NCBI GenBank assembly: GCA_963825405.1
Contig: CAWGTB010000003.1
Coordinates: 434,001 to 498,000 of the forward strand
Source of the DNA: JACPNO01 sp963825405
Lineage (GTDB): Bacteria; Acidobacteriota; Terriglobia; Bryobacterales; Bryobacteraceae
Direction: 5' to 3'
Length of the DNA: 64,000 nt
Shown piece after piece: positions 36,978-46,399 of the stretch (position 1 is its first letter; each line of letters starts with the position of its first letter). Both the position numbers and the translations under genes were made by a program. The notes under the pieces are model-generated. The model was not told where the DNA came from, did not search any database, and saw only the letters and a program-made list of their open reading frames with translations.

Positions 36978-37855
36978 ACGGCCCCATCGTCCTCTATTCG
37001 CTGATCATGCTGATGGTGACGTTGTGGGCGTCCAACTTCATCGTAGGTAAAGTCGCGCTGCAGGAGTTTCCCGCGATTCTGCTGGGCTCGCTGCGTATCA
37101 TTTTTGCGGGCGTTTTTCTGGCGCCGATTTACTGGCTGAAGAAGCCGAGTGCGCCGGCGCAGCACTCCATGTGGAAAGATTTGCCGCTGCTAATGGCGCT
37201 GGCATTCTTCAATACCGGAAATCAGATTGCGTTCGTAGCAGGCTTGAGTCTCACCAGCGTGGCGCATTCCGCGCTGCTAATTGGCTTGAGTCCGATCCTC
37301 GTATTGTTGATCGCTGCGGCGGTGAAGCAGGAACGGATCACCGGCATGAAGGTTGCGGGCATGGGCATTGCGCTCGCGGGTGTAGCTCTGTTGGTGAGTC
37401 AGGCGCAAGGCCGCACGGGCAGCGGTGCAACGCTGCTGGGCGATGCACTGGTGTTTGTAGCGGCGCTGGGATTCGCCGCGTTCACCGTTCTGGGAAAGCG
37501 AGCCACCGTGCGCCACAGTTCGCTCGCCGTCAACGCATTTGCATTTATTGGAAGCGCGCTCGCGCTGATGCCCTTCGTGTGGTGGCGGTTCCGGACGTTC
37601 GCGTTTGACCGCGTCACCGCCGCCGGTTGGACTAGCCTGATCTACATGGCGGTGTTTCCGTCGGTCGTCTGTTACCTGATTTACTATTACGCGTTAACGC
37701 GAGTGCCGGCGTCGCGCGTGTCCGCATTTTCCTACCTTCAGCCGCCGCTTGCCGCCGCGATGGGCGTTCTGTTTCTAGGTGAGCACATCACGACGCCGCT
37801 GGTAGCCGGCGGCACGGTGATCTTCACTGGCGTTGTTCTCACGGAGCGCGGCTGA
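36974..37855 (+). CDS. EamA/DMT-family transporter
   Basis: 293 aa from TTG overlapping the menC stop. About ten membrane segments with two EamA repeats: LWASNFIVGKVALQEFP / FFNTGNQIAFVAGLSLTSVAHSALLIGLSP and AGWTSLIYMAVFPSVVCYLIYYYALTRVPASRVSAFSYLQPPLAAAMG. The family exports amino acids, nucleosides or other small metabolites. Location between menC and an MFS gene in an overlapping operon fits export of a product of the operon. Confidence 0.88.
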   Translation: MNGPIVLYSLIMLMVTLWASNFIVGKVALQEFPAILLGSLRIIFAGVFLAPIYWLKKPSAPAQHSMWKDLPLLMALAFFNTGNQIAFVAGLSLTSVAHSALLIGLSPILVLLIAAAVKQERITGMKVAGMGIALAGVALLVSQAQGRTGSGATLLGDALVFVAALGFAAFTVLGKRATVRHSSLAVNAFAFIGSALALMPFVWWRFRTFAFDRVTAAGWTSLIYMAVFPSVVCYLIYYYALTRVPASRVSAFSYLQPPLAAAMGVLFLGEHITTPLVAGGTVIFTGVVLTERG

Positions 37856-39147
37856 TGTCGTCCTTCACTCACCTGCTGCGCACCAATCGCAATTACCGCT
37901 ACGCCTGGACCGGGCAGGTGGTCAGCGAGATTGGCGACCATTTCAACAATATTGCGGTGTTCAGCCTGGCGCTGTCGCTGACTAAATCGGGGCTGGTGGT
38001 GAGCGCGGTAATGTTGTCGCGCGCCATCCCCGCGGTGCTGGCCGGACCCATCGCCGGAGTGCTTCTGGACCGCCTGAATCGCAAACAGGTGATGATCGCG
38101 AGCGACCTGATCCGCGCCGTAGTGGCCTTGGGATTTATTTTTTGCATTGGCCGCAACGATAACTGGCTGCTGTATATTCTGAGCGGCCTGCTGATGTTCG
38201 CATCGCCGTTTTTTACCAGCGGACGCTCGGCGATTTTGCCGGCCATCACCAGTCAGGACGAGCTGCACGTCGCCAATTCACTGACGCAAACCACCCAGTG
38301 GACCACGCTCACGCTAGGCACATTTCTGGCGGGCGTGAGCGTCACGCAGTTCGGCTACGAGTGGGCTTTCGTTCTCAATTCGTTTTCCTTTCTATTTTCG
38401 GCGTGGTCGATTTCCCGTTTGCGGGTGGAGCCGGACGCGCTGCGTGCCAAGAAGAGCGGGCTGAACGAGGCTGAAGTCGTACGGCCTTGGCACGAGTATG
38501 TAGAGGGCATCCGCTACATGCGCACCACACCGCTGATCATGGGCATTGCGCTCATCGGCGTGGGCTGGGCAACGGGCGGCGGTGCGTCGCAAATTCTGTT
38601 CAGCGTCTTCGGCGATATTGTTTTTGACCGCGGTCCTGCCGGCATCGGCATCGTGTGGGGCAGCGCCGGCATAGGGCTGCTGATAGGCGGCGGCCTGGCC
38701 TACGCGATCGGCAAGACGCAGAGTTTCCGCAACTATAAGCGGACCGTGGTGGTCTGCTACATTCTTCACGGCGGCGCTTACATCGTCTTCAGCCAGATGA
38801 AGAGCTTCGGCATGGCTCTATTTTTTATTGCACTCTCGCGCGCGGCGGTTGCGGTGAGCAGCGTGCTGAATATGACGCAGTTGTTGAAGCACGTGCCCAA
38901 TGAGTTTCGCGGACGCGTGTTTGCCACCATGGAATCGATGGTGTGGTCCACGATGATGATTTCGATGATGCTGGCTGGAATTGCCTCGCAGCATTACAGT
39001 CCACGCACCATCGGCGCCTGGGCGGGAGCGTTGAGCTCGACCACGGCTATTTTCTGGGCCTGGGCAAATTTGACCGGGCGCTTGCCCGAGCCGCCACTCG
39101 AAAATGCTCCGGAGGAAGTGGAAGTCCATGGCGAGCCCACTGTCTGA
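37855..39147 (+). CDS. MFS transporter (EntS/MefA-like)
   Basis: 430 aa, twelve membrane segments. Start LLRTNRNYRYAWTGQVVSEIGDHFNNIAVF is typical of the Bacillus/EntS macrolide-type MFS exporters; the motif A-like loop is LDRLNRKQVMIASDLIR. Later FGDIVFDRGPAGIGIVWGSAG and FRGRVFATMESMVWS. Its ATG shares one base with the EamA stop. Probable drug or metabolite exporter; substrate unknown. Confidence 0.88.
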   Translation: MSSFTHLLRTNRNYRYAWTGQVVSEIGDHFNNIAVFSLALSLTKSGLVVSAVMLSRAIPAVLAGPIAGVLLDRLNRKQVMIASDLIRAVVALGFIFCIGRNDNWLLYILSGLLMFASPFFTSGRSAILPAITSQDELHVANSLTQTTQWTTLTLGTFLAGVSVTQFGYEWAFVLNSFSFLFSAWSISRLRVEPDALRAKKSGLNEAEVVRPWHEYVEGIRYMRTTPLIMGIALIGVGWATGGGASQILFSVFGDIVFDRGPAGIGIVWGSAGIGLLIGGGLAYAIGKTQSFRNYKRTVVVCYILHGGAYIVFSQMKSFGMALFFIALSRAAVAVSSVLNMTQLLKHVPNEFRGRVFATMESMVWSTMMISMMLAGIASQHYSPRTIGAWAGALSSTTAIFWAWANLTGRLPEPPLENAPEEVEVHGEPTV

Positions 39148-39871
39148 TCCGCAATCCAGCCTTACCGGCCGCGTGGTGCTGGTGACTGGCGCGGCCAAAC
39201 GCGTTGGACGTGGGATTGCGCTGCGTCTGGCGCGGGAAGGAGCGCGCGTTGCGATTCACTATCAGAATTCTGAAGCGGAAGCGCGGCAGACGGCGGCCGA
39301 TTGCGGCGGGGCGCCGCTATTTCAGGCCAATCTGGAAAGCGTTGCAGCGATTCAAAAGCTGTTCGCGGATGTCGAGCAAAAAATGGGACGGCTCGACGGC
39401 CTGGTGAATAATGCCGCGCGCTTTACGCGTTTCAATCCGCTGGAGATCACCGAAGCCGATTGGGATTTCATTCATTCCGTGAATCTCAAGGCCGTGTTTT
39501 TCTGCTGCCAGCAAGGCGCGCGTTTGATGGGCAAGACCGGCGGCGGTGCGATCGTCAACATCAGCTCGCTGGGCGGCATACGGCCCTGGGCGGAACACGC
39601 GCATTACTGCGCATCCAAAGCCGGCGTGATCATGCTGACGCGCGCGCTGGCGAAGGCTTTTGCGCCAACGATCCGCGTGAATTCGGTTGCGCCCGGCGTG
39701 ATTCCGTTCGGTGAACCCGATGAACGCGCAGCGGCCATGATCGCGGCTACCCCGCTGGGCCGCGGCGGAACTGCGGACGAGATCGCCGATGCGGTGGTGT
39801 TCTTCTTGACGGCATCCAACTTTGTTACCGGGCAAGTGCTGGCCATTGATGGTGGATTAAGCCAGCGGTGA
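39128..39871 (+). CDS. Short-chain dehydrogenase/reductase (FabG/pteridine reductase-like)
   Basis: 247 aa from ATG 39128 inside the end of the MFS gene. Nucleotide-binding VLVTGAAKRVGRGIA, LVNNAARF (NNA), NISSLGG (catalytic Ser) and YCASKAG (YxxxK). The TGAAKRVG start and IHYQNSEAEA resemble pteridine reductase-like SDRs. NADPH-linked reduction is likely. Last gene of the mazG-SDR run; a long palindrome follows. Confidence 0.9.
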   Translation: MASPLSDPQSSLTGRVVLVTGAAKRVGRGIALRLAREGARVAIHYQNSEAEARQTAADCGGAPLFQANLESVAAIQKLFADVEQKMGRLDGLVNNAARFTRFNPLEITEADWDFIHSVNLKAVFFCCQQGARLMGKTGGGAIVNISSLGGIRPWAEHAHYCASKAGVIMLTRALAKAFAPTIRVNSVAPGVIPFGEPDERAAAMIAATPLGRGGTADEIADAVVFFLTASNFVTGQVLAIDGGLSQR

Positions 39872-39884
39872 AAGACGCAACAAG

Positions 39885-39971
39885 ACGTTTCTCGCAGAGA
39901 CGCAGAGAGCGCAGAGAAAACCAACTGATGTAGTTCTCTGTGTACTCTGCGTCTCTGCGAGAAATGTTTTT
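39885..39971. repeat. CTCTGCG-type palindrome (full)
   Basis: ACGTTTCTCGCAGAGACGCA and onwards (39885-39920) is the inverse complement of 39934-39971, allowing a stem of over 25 bp with few mismatches around a loop of about 14. It lies between the convergent SDR and AraC genes, runs into the AraC stop, and has a T-run at its right end, so it could terminate both. Confidence 0.85.
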
Positions 39972-40818
39972 AAGCCTTGATCGCCGCCCGAAACGCGCCT
40001 GGCGTGGTCCCGGTTATGGCTTTGAATACCCGCGTGAAGTGGCTCTGGTCCGCGAAACCGGCCGCGGTCCCGACATCCGCTAGATTCGCTTCGGGGTTCC
40101 GCAATTGCCGGCATGCGGCCAGCACGCGCAGACGGTGAACGCGCTCTCCCAGCGGCTCGCGGTAGAATTTCCGATAAACGCGGGACAGATGCACCGGATG
40201 CACGCCGGCTTCATGTGAGAGCATATCCAGCGTCACCTTGTGATCGAATTCATTATGCAGGTAATCGACCACGCGGCCGAGCCATGCCGGCGCATGCTTT
40301 TCTTCCGGTAAACGCGCGCGCAATGCCGCCGCGAGCATCTCCGCAGCCAGGCTCTCGATGGTCAGGGACGAACCCGCATCGCCCATCCGATGCTCCCGAT
40401 ACAGTCGCATGGCCAGCCACAGTACTTCGCCGCCATGCACGTCCGGCGCAGGGTCAAGCGCGCGAGAGTAATCGTGAAGAGTTTCCAGCCAGCGGTGTTC
40501 CGCTTCGACGCTAAAAAACCGGCCTCCGCGCGGCCCGATCTCATCGCAGTGATGCAGGCCAGCCGGATGGAACACCAGCGTAAACGGCTGGTATTCGATG
40601 ATATGCCGGCCGCACTGCTCGCGATAGTCGCCATCCAACAACAAGCAGAAGAACGCCAGTGCATGGGAATGGGCGGGAATTTTCCGGGCCGCCTGATGAT
40701 TCAGAGTAGTAAGAACCAAACCCTGCCGGCGCTGGCGCTGCGCCACATCGCCGTAGAACTGACCCGCCTGCAGCTGGGTATCGATGATGGCCGCGGCGCC
40801 CATGTTGTCTTTGTACAA
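39970..40818 (-). CDS. AraC-family transcriptional regulator
   Basis: 282 aa from TTG 40816-40818 (an ATG, MGAAAI, is five codons on). N-terminal cupin-like sensor (HSHALAFFCLLLDGDYREQCG) and C-terminal double helix-turn-helix: VTLDMLSHEAGVHPVHLSRVY and ANLADVGTAAGFADQSHFTRVF with KAITGTTPGAFR, the AraC signature. Divergent from the P460 gene with 35 bp between starts, so it may control that gene. Confidence 0.92.
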   Translation of the reverse strand: MYKDNMGAAAIIDTQLQAGQFYGDVAQRQRRQGLVLTTLNHQAARKIPAHSHALAFFCLLLDGDYREQCGRHIIEYQPFTLVFHPAGLHHCDEIGPRGGRFFSVEAEHRWLETLHDYSRALDPAPDVHGGEVLWLAMRLYREHRMGDAGSSLTIESLAAEMLAAALRARLPEEKHAPAWLGRVVDYLHNEFDHKVTLDMLSHEAGVHPVHLSRVYRKFYREPLGERVHRLRVLAACRQLRNPEANLADVGTAAGFADQSHFTRVFKAITGTTPGAFRAAIKA

Positions 40819-40853
40819 GACGAGACAAAGCCTTTTTGGTTACGCTGGGAGCT

Positions 40854-41825
40854 ATGAGTCACCATCTGCTTCGCTTGATTCCGGTATTGCTGGTGCTGTC
40901 GGCCGGCGCCACTGCCCAGCCTCAGTTCACTGCCGATAACCAGCTCATCCGGCCCAAGGATTATCGCGAATGGGTTTATCTGACGTCCGGATTGGGCATG
41001 AGTTACGGCCCGTTGGCGGCGAATCAAATGTCCGATGCCAGCCCCGTGTTTGACAACGTTTTTGTGAATCCGTCGTCGTACAAGGCATTTCTCGCTACTG
41101 GTAAATGGCCCGACAAGACGATTTTCATTCTCGAGATCCGCTCATCGGCGAGTCACGGCTCGATCAACAAGAACGGTCATTTTCAAACCGAGGTTGTCGC
41201 CGTCGAGGCCGCGGTGAAAGATGAAGCCCACATCCCGGACAAATGGGGATATTTCGGATTCAGCGAAGGTCCGGGTGCGTTGAAGGCCAGCGCTAATATT
41301 TTCCCGAAGTCCGCGGGGTGCTTTGCCTGCCATACCGCTAACGGCGCGGTCGACAATACGTTCGTGCAGTTTTATCCAGTGCTCCTGGAGGTCGCCGAAG
41401 CTAAGGGCACTCTGAATGCCAGCTATCATCCTGCGCCGACGCCAACCAAACTGGTCCACATCATCAGCGAACAGGGATGGGACAAAGGGCACGCGGTATT
41501 CGAAGAAGTGAAGGCCAGGGATCCGGAAGCTGACATTTTCAAGGAGTCGGCGCTCAATCTGATGGGCTATCGATTATTGGCCGCCGGCAAGAAGCAAGAG
41601 GCCGTGGCTGTGTTGAAGCTTGCCACTGCCGGGTACCCGGCTTCGTGCAACGCGCAGGATAGCCTCGCCGAAGTTTACGAAGCCAGCGGCCAGAAAGAGC
41701 TGGCCATCGAGTCCTCGCAAAAAGCGATTGAGTTGGCCGCGAACGAGAGCAAGGTCGGCGCCGACCGCAAGCAGCGGGTGATCGATAGCGCCAAGAAACG
41801 CATCGAGAGGCTGCGCGGCCAGTAA
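40854..41825 (+). CDS. Cytochrome P460-domain protein with C-terminal TPR
   Basis: 323 aa from ATG 40854 (GGGAG just upstream). Signal peptide LIPVLLVLSAGATAQ, then the P460 domain: DYREWVYLTSGLGMSYGP, TIFILEIRSSASHGSI and the haem site CFACH. After about residue 200 there are helical TPR-like repeats (LNLMGYRLLAAGKKQEAVAVL; DSLAEVYEASGQKELAIESS). P460 proteins oxidise hydroxylamine or detoxify nitrogen oxides in some bacteria; here the role is unproven. A P460-TPR fusion is unusual to me. Divergent from an AraC regulator. Confidence 0.8.
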   Translation: MSHHLLRLIPVLLVLSAGATAQPQFTADNQLIRPKDYREWVYLTSGLGMSYGPLAANQMSDASPVFDNVFVNPSSYKAFLATGKWPDKTIFILEIRSSASHGSINKNGHFQTEVVAVEAAVKDEAHIPDKWGYFGFSEGPGALKASANIFPKSAGCFACHTANGAVDNTFVQFYPVLLEVAEAKGTLNASYHPAPTPTKLVHIISEQGWDKGHAVFEEVKARDPEADIFKESALNLMGYRLLAAGKKQEAVAVLKLATAGYPASCNAQDSLAEVYEASGQKELAIESSQKAIELAANESKVGADRKQRVIDSAKKRIERLRGQ

Positions 41826-41834
41826 ACGCGCGCT

Positions 41835-42434
41835 ATGAGATACGGCTTTCTCATCGAGACCTACGCAACCGAGCGGATCAAGGTCGTTGGCGCTTGGAGC
41901 ATGTTCCAGGACGCCGATTTGCCGCGCCGTCCCCATCCGTCCGATCCACGCGGCCGCAGCGTTCACGAGCAGATGGTGCATCAGTGCGTGAGCGAGGATC
42001 TCTGGTTTCGTACGATGCTCGGTATCGACGTGGGCGCGACACCTTTGCCGCCGCAGGAAACCCGCTTGGGTTTCATGGAGCGCTATGCCGAATACAGCGG
42101 CAAACGCCTGGCAGCGCTGCGTGAGAAAGACGATTCCTGGTGGGAGGGCAATGCCAGATTCTTCGACGTCGACCGTTCTCGCGCCTGGATCATGACCCGC
42201 CGCATTGCCCATTCGGCGCAGCATCGCGGACAGCTGCTGGCGATGCTTCGCATGTTCGGGCACGACCTGCACAGCACCTACGGGCCAACGGCCGATACCG
42301 GCGGCCTGATGCAGAATCACGCGCCGACGCTCTACGCTTATCCCAGCCTGGAGGCGTTGCTGCATGGAGGCGCAAAAGCGCCACTGCCGCCGCCCGGCGA
42401 TAAGCCCGTCACGGAACGCCCCGCTTCGAAATAG
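41835..42434 (+). CDS. DinB-family (DinB/YfiT-like) protein
   Basis: 199 aa. Four-helix-bundle metal site pattern: VHEQMVHQCVSEDLWF near residue 37 and RIAHSAQHRGQLLAMLRMFG near residue 125, matching the DinB His triad spacing. This superfamily includes thiol transferases dependent on bacillithiol or mycothiol. Begins 9 bp after the P460 gene, likely co-transcribed. Confidence 0.82.
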   Translation: MRYGFLIETYATERIKVVGAWSMFQDADLPRRPHPSDPRGRSVHEQMVHQCVSEDLWFRTMLGIDVGATPLPPQETRLGFMERYAEYSGKRLAALREKDDSWWEGNARFFDVDRSRAWIMTRRIAHSAQHRGQLLAMLRMFGHDLHSTYGPTADTGGLMQNHAPTLYAYPSLEALLHGGAKAPLPPPGDKPVTERPASK

Positions 42435-42462
42435 GGTAGGGTGGTTTTAGCGGGAGACGGTC

Positions 42463-42780
42463 GTGATCGACAGACTGCTCAACACGTTTTTTGGCTGTGC
42501 GCACAAGCGCACCACGTTTCCGCTCACGCCGGCGCGCAAAACCGGCAGCGGACTCGCGCAAACTTACGTCGTTTGTCTGGATTGCGGCAAGCAATTCAAC
42601 TACGACTGGAAGAGCATGCAGCGGGGAGAACTGGTGGATCTTTCGGTGAAACCAAAACCCGCGAAATCAAAGCTGCGCTATGTGGCCTGGGCAACGGCGG
42701 TGCCAGTGGCCTGGCTGGCGGTGAGCGCCGCTAAGAAAATGCGCAAACGGTCCCGAATCGAGCCTGAAGATCCTGCCTAA
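42463..42780 (+). CDS. Small hypothetical protein with a Cys-His zinc-like site
   Basis: 105 aa from GTG 42463. Contains CAHKRTT and CLDCGKQFNYDW, so two Cys pairs (C-H and C-x2-C) could bind a zinc. A C-terminal hydrophobic stretch (YVAWATAVPVAWLAVSAA) followed by KKMRKRSR suggests membrane tethering. No family recognised. Same direction as the DinB gene, 28 bp downstream. Confidence 0.6.
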   Translation: MIDRLLNTFFGCAHKRTTFPLTPARKTGSGLAQTYVVCLDCGKQFNYDWKSMQRGELVDLSVKPKPAKSKLRYVAWATAVPVAWLAVSAAKKMRKRSRIEPEDPA

Positions 42781-42888
42781 AAAGATGTCTCGCAGAGACG
42801 CAGAGAACGCAGAGAAAAAATAAAGAAGAAAATTCTAGTAGTTGGTGTTCTCTCTGTACTCTGCGTCTCTGCGAGAAAATGTCTTTAC
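42779..42888. repeat. CTCTGCG-type palindrome (full)
   Basis: The left arm (42779-42820, with TCTCGCAGAGACGCAGAGAA) and the right arm (42849-42888) are inverse complements around a loop of about 28 bp. It occupies the entire gap between the convergent zinc-site protein gene and ahcY. T-rich and A-rich ends suit a bidirectional terminator. Confidence 0.85.
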
Positions 42889-44168
42889 GTGGTGCCTTCG
42901 CCCCAGCTCGCCAGGTACGCTTCCTGCTCCACCGTGAGCCGGTCGATTTTGACGCCCATGGCTTCGAGTTTCATCTTGGCGACCTGCTTGTCGAGGTCTT
43001 CCGGCACCGAATAAACACGCTTTTCCAGGCTGGCGTGGTTCTTCACCATATAGTCGGCGGAGAGCGCTTGGTTGGCGAAGCTCATATCCATCACCGAAGC
43101 CGGGTGGCCTTCGGCGGCGGCCAGGTTGATGAGGCGACCATCGCCGAGGACGTAGATCTTGCGCCCATCGCGCATGGCGAATTCTTCCACGAATTCGCGG
43201 GTCTGGCGCCGCGAAGAAGCCACGCGGCCCAGCGTATCCAGATCGATCTCTACGTTGAAGTGTCCGGAGTTGCAGAGAATGGCGCCGTTTTTGAGCCGCT
43301 CGAAATGATCGCGCGCCAGAATATGTTTGTTGCCGGTAACGGTGATGAAGATATCGCCGATTTCCGCGGCCTCATGCATGGACATTACGCGATAGCCGTC
43401 CATCACGGCTTCGATGGCTTTGGTCGGATCAATCTCGGTGACGATCACGTTCGCGCCCAGTCCGCGGGCTCGCATCGCGACGCCGCGCCCGCACCAGCCG
43501 TAGCCGGCGACTACCACGTTCAGCCCTGCCAGCAGCACGTTGGTAGCGCGAATGATGCCGTCGATGGTGCTCTGCCCGGTGCCATAGCGGTTATCGAACA
43601 AATGTTTGGTGAGCGCGTCATTCACGGCCACGATGGGGTAACCCAGCACGCCTTCCTTGGCCATGGCGCGCAGACGAATCACGCCAGTTGTGGTTTCCTC
43701 GGTGCCGCCCACCACGCCGGCCAGCAGATCCTTGCGCTTGGTGTGGAGCAGGTGGACCAGATCGGCGCCGTCGTCCATCGTGATATTCGGCTTGTGATCG
43801 GCGGCGGCGGAGAGATGCGAATAGTAGACGTCGTTGGACTCGCCTTTGATAGCGTAGACGGGAATGTTGTAATCGCGCGCCAGGGTGGCGGCGACATCGT
43901 CCTGCGTCGAAAGCGGGTTGGAGGCGCACAGCACCACGTTCGCTCCGCCGTCCTTCAGAGCGATCATCAGATTGGCGGTTTCGGTAGTCACGTGCAGGCA
44001 TGCCGAGACACGCGTGCCGGCCAGCGGCTGGCTCTTGATGAACTGCTTGCGGATGGTCTGCAACACCGGCATGGATTGAAACGCCCACTCCACGCGGCGC
44101 TTCCCCAGATCGGCCAACGCCAGATCCTTTACATCACACGGGGTCGTCGTCGTAGCATTTGCTGGCAT
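42885..44168 (-). CDS. ahcY: S-adenosylhomocysteine hydrolase
   Basis: 427 aa, intact. SAH and NAD motifs: TGRVSACLHVTTETANL-like core (TRVSACLHVTTETA), ASNPLSTQDDVAATL, DDGADLVHLLH, NRYGTGQSTIDGIIR, AGYGWCGRGVAMRA (NAD), NKHILARDHF, CNSGHFNVEIDL and the C-terminal LGDGRLINLAAAEGHPA, MSFANQAL. Hydrolyses SAH to adenosine and homocysteine in the methyl cycle. 34 bp after metK on the same strand, a fitting pair. Confidence 0.97.
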   Translation of the reverse strand: MPANATTTTPCDVKDLALADLGKRRVEWAFQSMPVLQTIRKQFIKSQPLAGTRVSACLHVTTETANLMIALKDGGANVVLCASNPLSTQDDVAATLARDYNIPVYAIKGESNDVYYSHLSAAADHKPNITMDDGADLVHLLHTKRKDLLAGVVGGTEETTTGVIRLRAMAKEGVLGYPIVAVNDALTKHLFDNRYGTGQSTIDGIIRATNVLLAGLNVVVAGYGWCGRGVAMRARGLGANVIVTEIDPTKAIEAVMDGYRVMSMHEAAEIGDIFITVTGNKHILARDHFERLKNGAILCNSGHFNVEIDLDTLGRVASSRRQTREFVEEFAMRDGRKIYVLGDGRLINLAAAEGHPASVMDMSFANQALSADYMVKNHASLEKRVYSVPEDLDKQVAKMKLEAMGVKIDRLTVEQEAYLASWGEGTT

Positions 44169-44202
44169 GAAATTTTTCTCCGATCGAGGTTGTCTGTAAC
44201 GG

Positions 44203-45374
44203 TTAGCGAGCGGCGACTTCCGCCACGCCGGCTTCCTGACGCAAGGTGTCGGCTTTGTCCACCGCTTCCCAGGAGAACCCGGCTTCGGTGCGGCCGAAGT
44301 GGCCGAATGCCGCGGTCTGGCGGTAGATGGGCCGCCGCAGATTCAGGTGATTGATGATGGCCTTGGGCGTCAGCGGGAAATGCGCGCGCATCAGGTCCGT
44401 CATTTTCTCTTCGGGAATCGTGCCGGTGCCGAACGCGTTCACCATCACCGAAACCGGCTCGGCCACGCCGATGGCGTAAGCCAGTTGCACTTCGCAGCGC
44501 TTGGCCAGTCCGGCGGCCACCAGGTTCTTGGCGATGTAGCGGGCCATGTAGCACGCCGAGCGATCGACCTTCGTCGGATCCTTGCCCGAGAAAGCGCCGC
44601 CGCCATGGCGGCCCATGCCGCCGTAGGTGTCGACGATGATCTTGCGGCCGGTGAGACCCGTATCGCCGTGCGGCCCGCCGACGACGAAACGGCCGGTGGG
44701 ATTGATGTGGTACTTGGTGTTGGAATCCACCATCCCGGGAGGAATCACGGCGTCGATGACGTGCTTTCTCACTTCGGCGCGCAGGGTTTCGGTGGAAACA
44801 TGATCGCCGTGCTGGGTCGAGACCACGATGGCGTCGATGCGCTTCGGCTTGCCGTTCACATACTCGACGCTGACCTGCGATTTGCCGTCAGGCCGCAGAA
44901 AATCGACCAACCCCATCCGGCGCACTTCCGAAAGCCGCCGCGTCAGCTTGTGAGCCAGCATGATGGGCATCGGCATCAGTTCCGGCGTCTCATCGCAGGC
45001 ATAGCCGAACATCATGCCCTGATCGCCCGCGCCGCCCGGATCCACGCCCATGGCGATGTCCGGGGATTGGCCCTGAATGGTGTTGAGCACGCCGCAGGTT
45101 TTGCAGTCGAAGCCGAAAGTGGCGTCGGTGTAGCCGACCGTCTTCGATCGTCTGGCGGGCGACGCTGGGAACGTCCACGTAACAGGTGGTGGTGATTTCG
45201 CCCGGCGACTACGCAAATGCCCGTGGTGACGAGCACTTCGCAGGCCACGCGGCCGTACGGATCCTGCTCCAGAACGGCGTCCAGGACGGCGTCCGAAATC
45301 TGGTCGGCAATTTTGTCGGGATGCCCCTCGGTCACCGATTCGGATGTAAATAAATGTCGTTGTGGCGCTACCAT
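44203..45374 (-). CDS. metK: S-adenosylmethionine synthetase (frameshifted)
   Basis: About 389 aa after two one-base repairs (a GGG near 45202; GACGGTC near 45146). Start RHLFTSESVTEGHPDKIADQ, then CEVLVTTG, GYTDATFGFDCKTCGV, GAGDQGMMFGYACDET, HINPTGRFVVGGPHGD-type P-loop (core GGPHGDTGLTGRK), YGGMGRHGGGAFSGKDPTKVDR. Makes SAM from methionine and ATP. Upstream of ahcY; no SAM riboswitch fits in the 50-bp gap before it. Confidence 0.94.
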
Positions 45375-45424
45375 CCGTCCTCCAGGGTAAAAATTGGCGG
45401 GATGCTGAACAAGTAGCGTAATGA

Positions 45425-46399
45425 TTAAGTGTAGCGGAGCTTTGCAGCTTCCGTCAATCGGGACCGATCCCTAAGGAACGCGTCGACTTCCGCCCGCGCC
45501 GGGGCGGAAGCCTGTGCACCCAGCCGGGTCACTGAGATCGCGGCGGCGGCGTTGGCGAACCGCAGGGCTTGTTCGAGCGGCGCGCCTTCCGCCAGGGCCA
45601 CGGCCAGCGCAGCGTTGAACGTGTCGCCGGCCGCGGTGGTGTCTTTGACTTCGACCGCAAAGCCCGGCACGTGCCCGTGCTTCACGCCATCGTAGTACAA
45701 GCAGCCCTGATCGCCCAGCTTGATGATCACGGTGCGGGCCCAGAGCTCGTGCAGCGCGCGCGCCAGCGGGACGGCTTCGCCGTGCAGCACGCGGGCGGGC
45801 GGCCGTCCCAGCAGGCGCAGCGCTTCATTCTCATTAGGCGTGAGGATATCGACTGGTTCGAGCACGTCGGCAGGCAGCGACTGAGCCGGCGCCGGATCGA
45901 GAATGGTTCGCAGCCCTTCCTGCGCGCGCCAGGTCAGCGCGGCCGGAATGGTCTCGAGGGGATTCTCCAGTTGGAAAAGCGCGAGCGCGCGCGCCGCGAA
46001 ACACGTTGCGCATGCTCTCCACGTCCGCGGCGGCCAGTTCGCCAGTTCGCGCCGGAAGCGACCACGATCGAGTTCTGCCCCTTGCGATCCACCCAGATCA
46101 AGGCCACTCCGGTCGATTTGCGATTTCGTGCCGTGCACCGCGTCCACATCCACGCCCGCGGCTGCGAGACTGGCCTTGAGATGATCGGCGAAAACGTCGT
46201 AGCCCACGCGGCCGATCATGCGCACGGCGACCGACTCGCCGCCCAGTTTGCCCGCCGCGCATGCCTGGTTGGCGCCTTTACCGCCGGGAAACATCTGGAA
46301 ATTGCGGCCCAGCACGGTCTCGCCGGGAGCGGGCAGAGTGTCGATCGACACGACGAAGTCCATATTCAGACTGCCGACGACGACGATGGCGGGTTTCAT
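45425..46399 (-). CDS. rbsK: Ribokinase (PfkB family), frameshifted
   Basis: About 322 aa from ATG 46397-46399 after three one-base repairs (near 46125, 46041 and 45997). Start KPAIVVVGSLNMDFVVSID, then FPGGKGANQACAAGKLGG, FQLENPLETIP, DILTPNENEALRLLG, VIIKLGDQGCLYYD and the PfkB ATP/anion motif VKDTTAAGDTFNAALAVALA. The usual GAGD reads TTAAGDTF, with the catalytic Asp kept. Phosphorylates ribose to ribose 5-phosphate. Reads in frame from DUF507 with no stop; see that entry. Confidence 0.9.
   Translation of the reverse strand: MKPAIVVVGSLNMDFVVSIDTLPAPGETVLGRNFQMFPGGKGANQACAAGKLGGESVAVRMIGRVGYDVFADHLKASLAAAGVDVDAVHGTKSQIDRSGLDLGGSQGAELDRGRFRRELANWPPRTWRACATCFAARALALFQLENPLETIPAALTWRAQEGLRTILDPAPAQSLPADVLEPVDILTPNENEALRLLGRPPARVLHGEAVPLARALHELWARTVIIKLGDQGCLYYDGVKHGHVPGFAVEVKDTTAAGDTFNAALAVALAEGAPLEQALRFANAAAAISVTRLGAQASAPARAEVDAFLRDRSRLTEAAKLRYT

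Noticed and set aside
42879..44354. A 491-codon plus-strand frame opposite ahcY
   Set aside because: It is the antisense shadow of a conserved, GC-rich gene (ahcY). Its composition is His/Arg/Gly-rich with no domain.
45375..45424. SAM riboswitch before metK
   Set aside because: Only 50 bp are available between rbsK and metK and no riboswitch core is visible.
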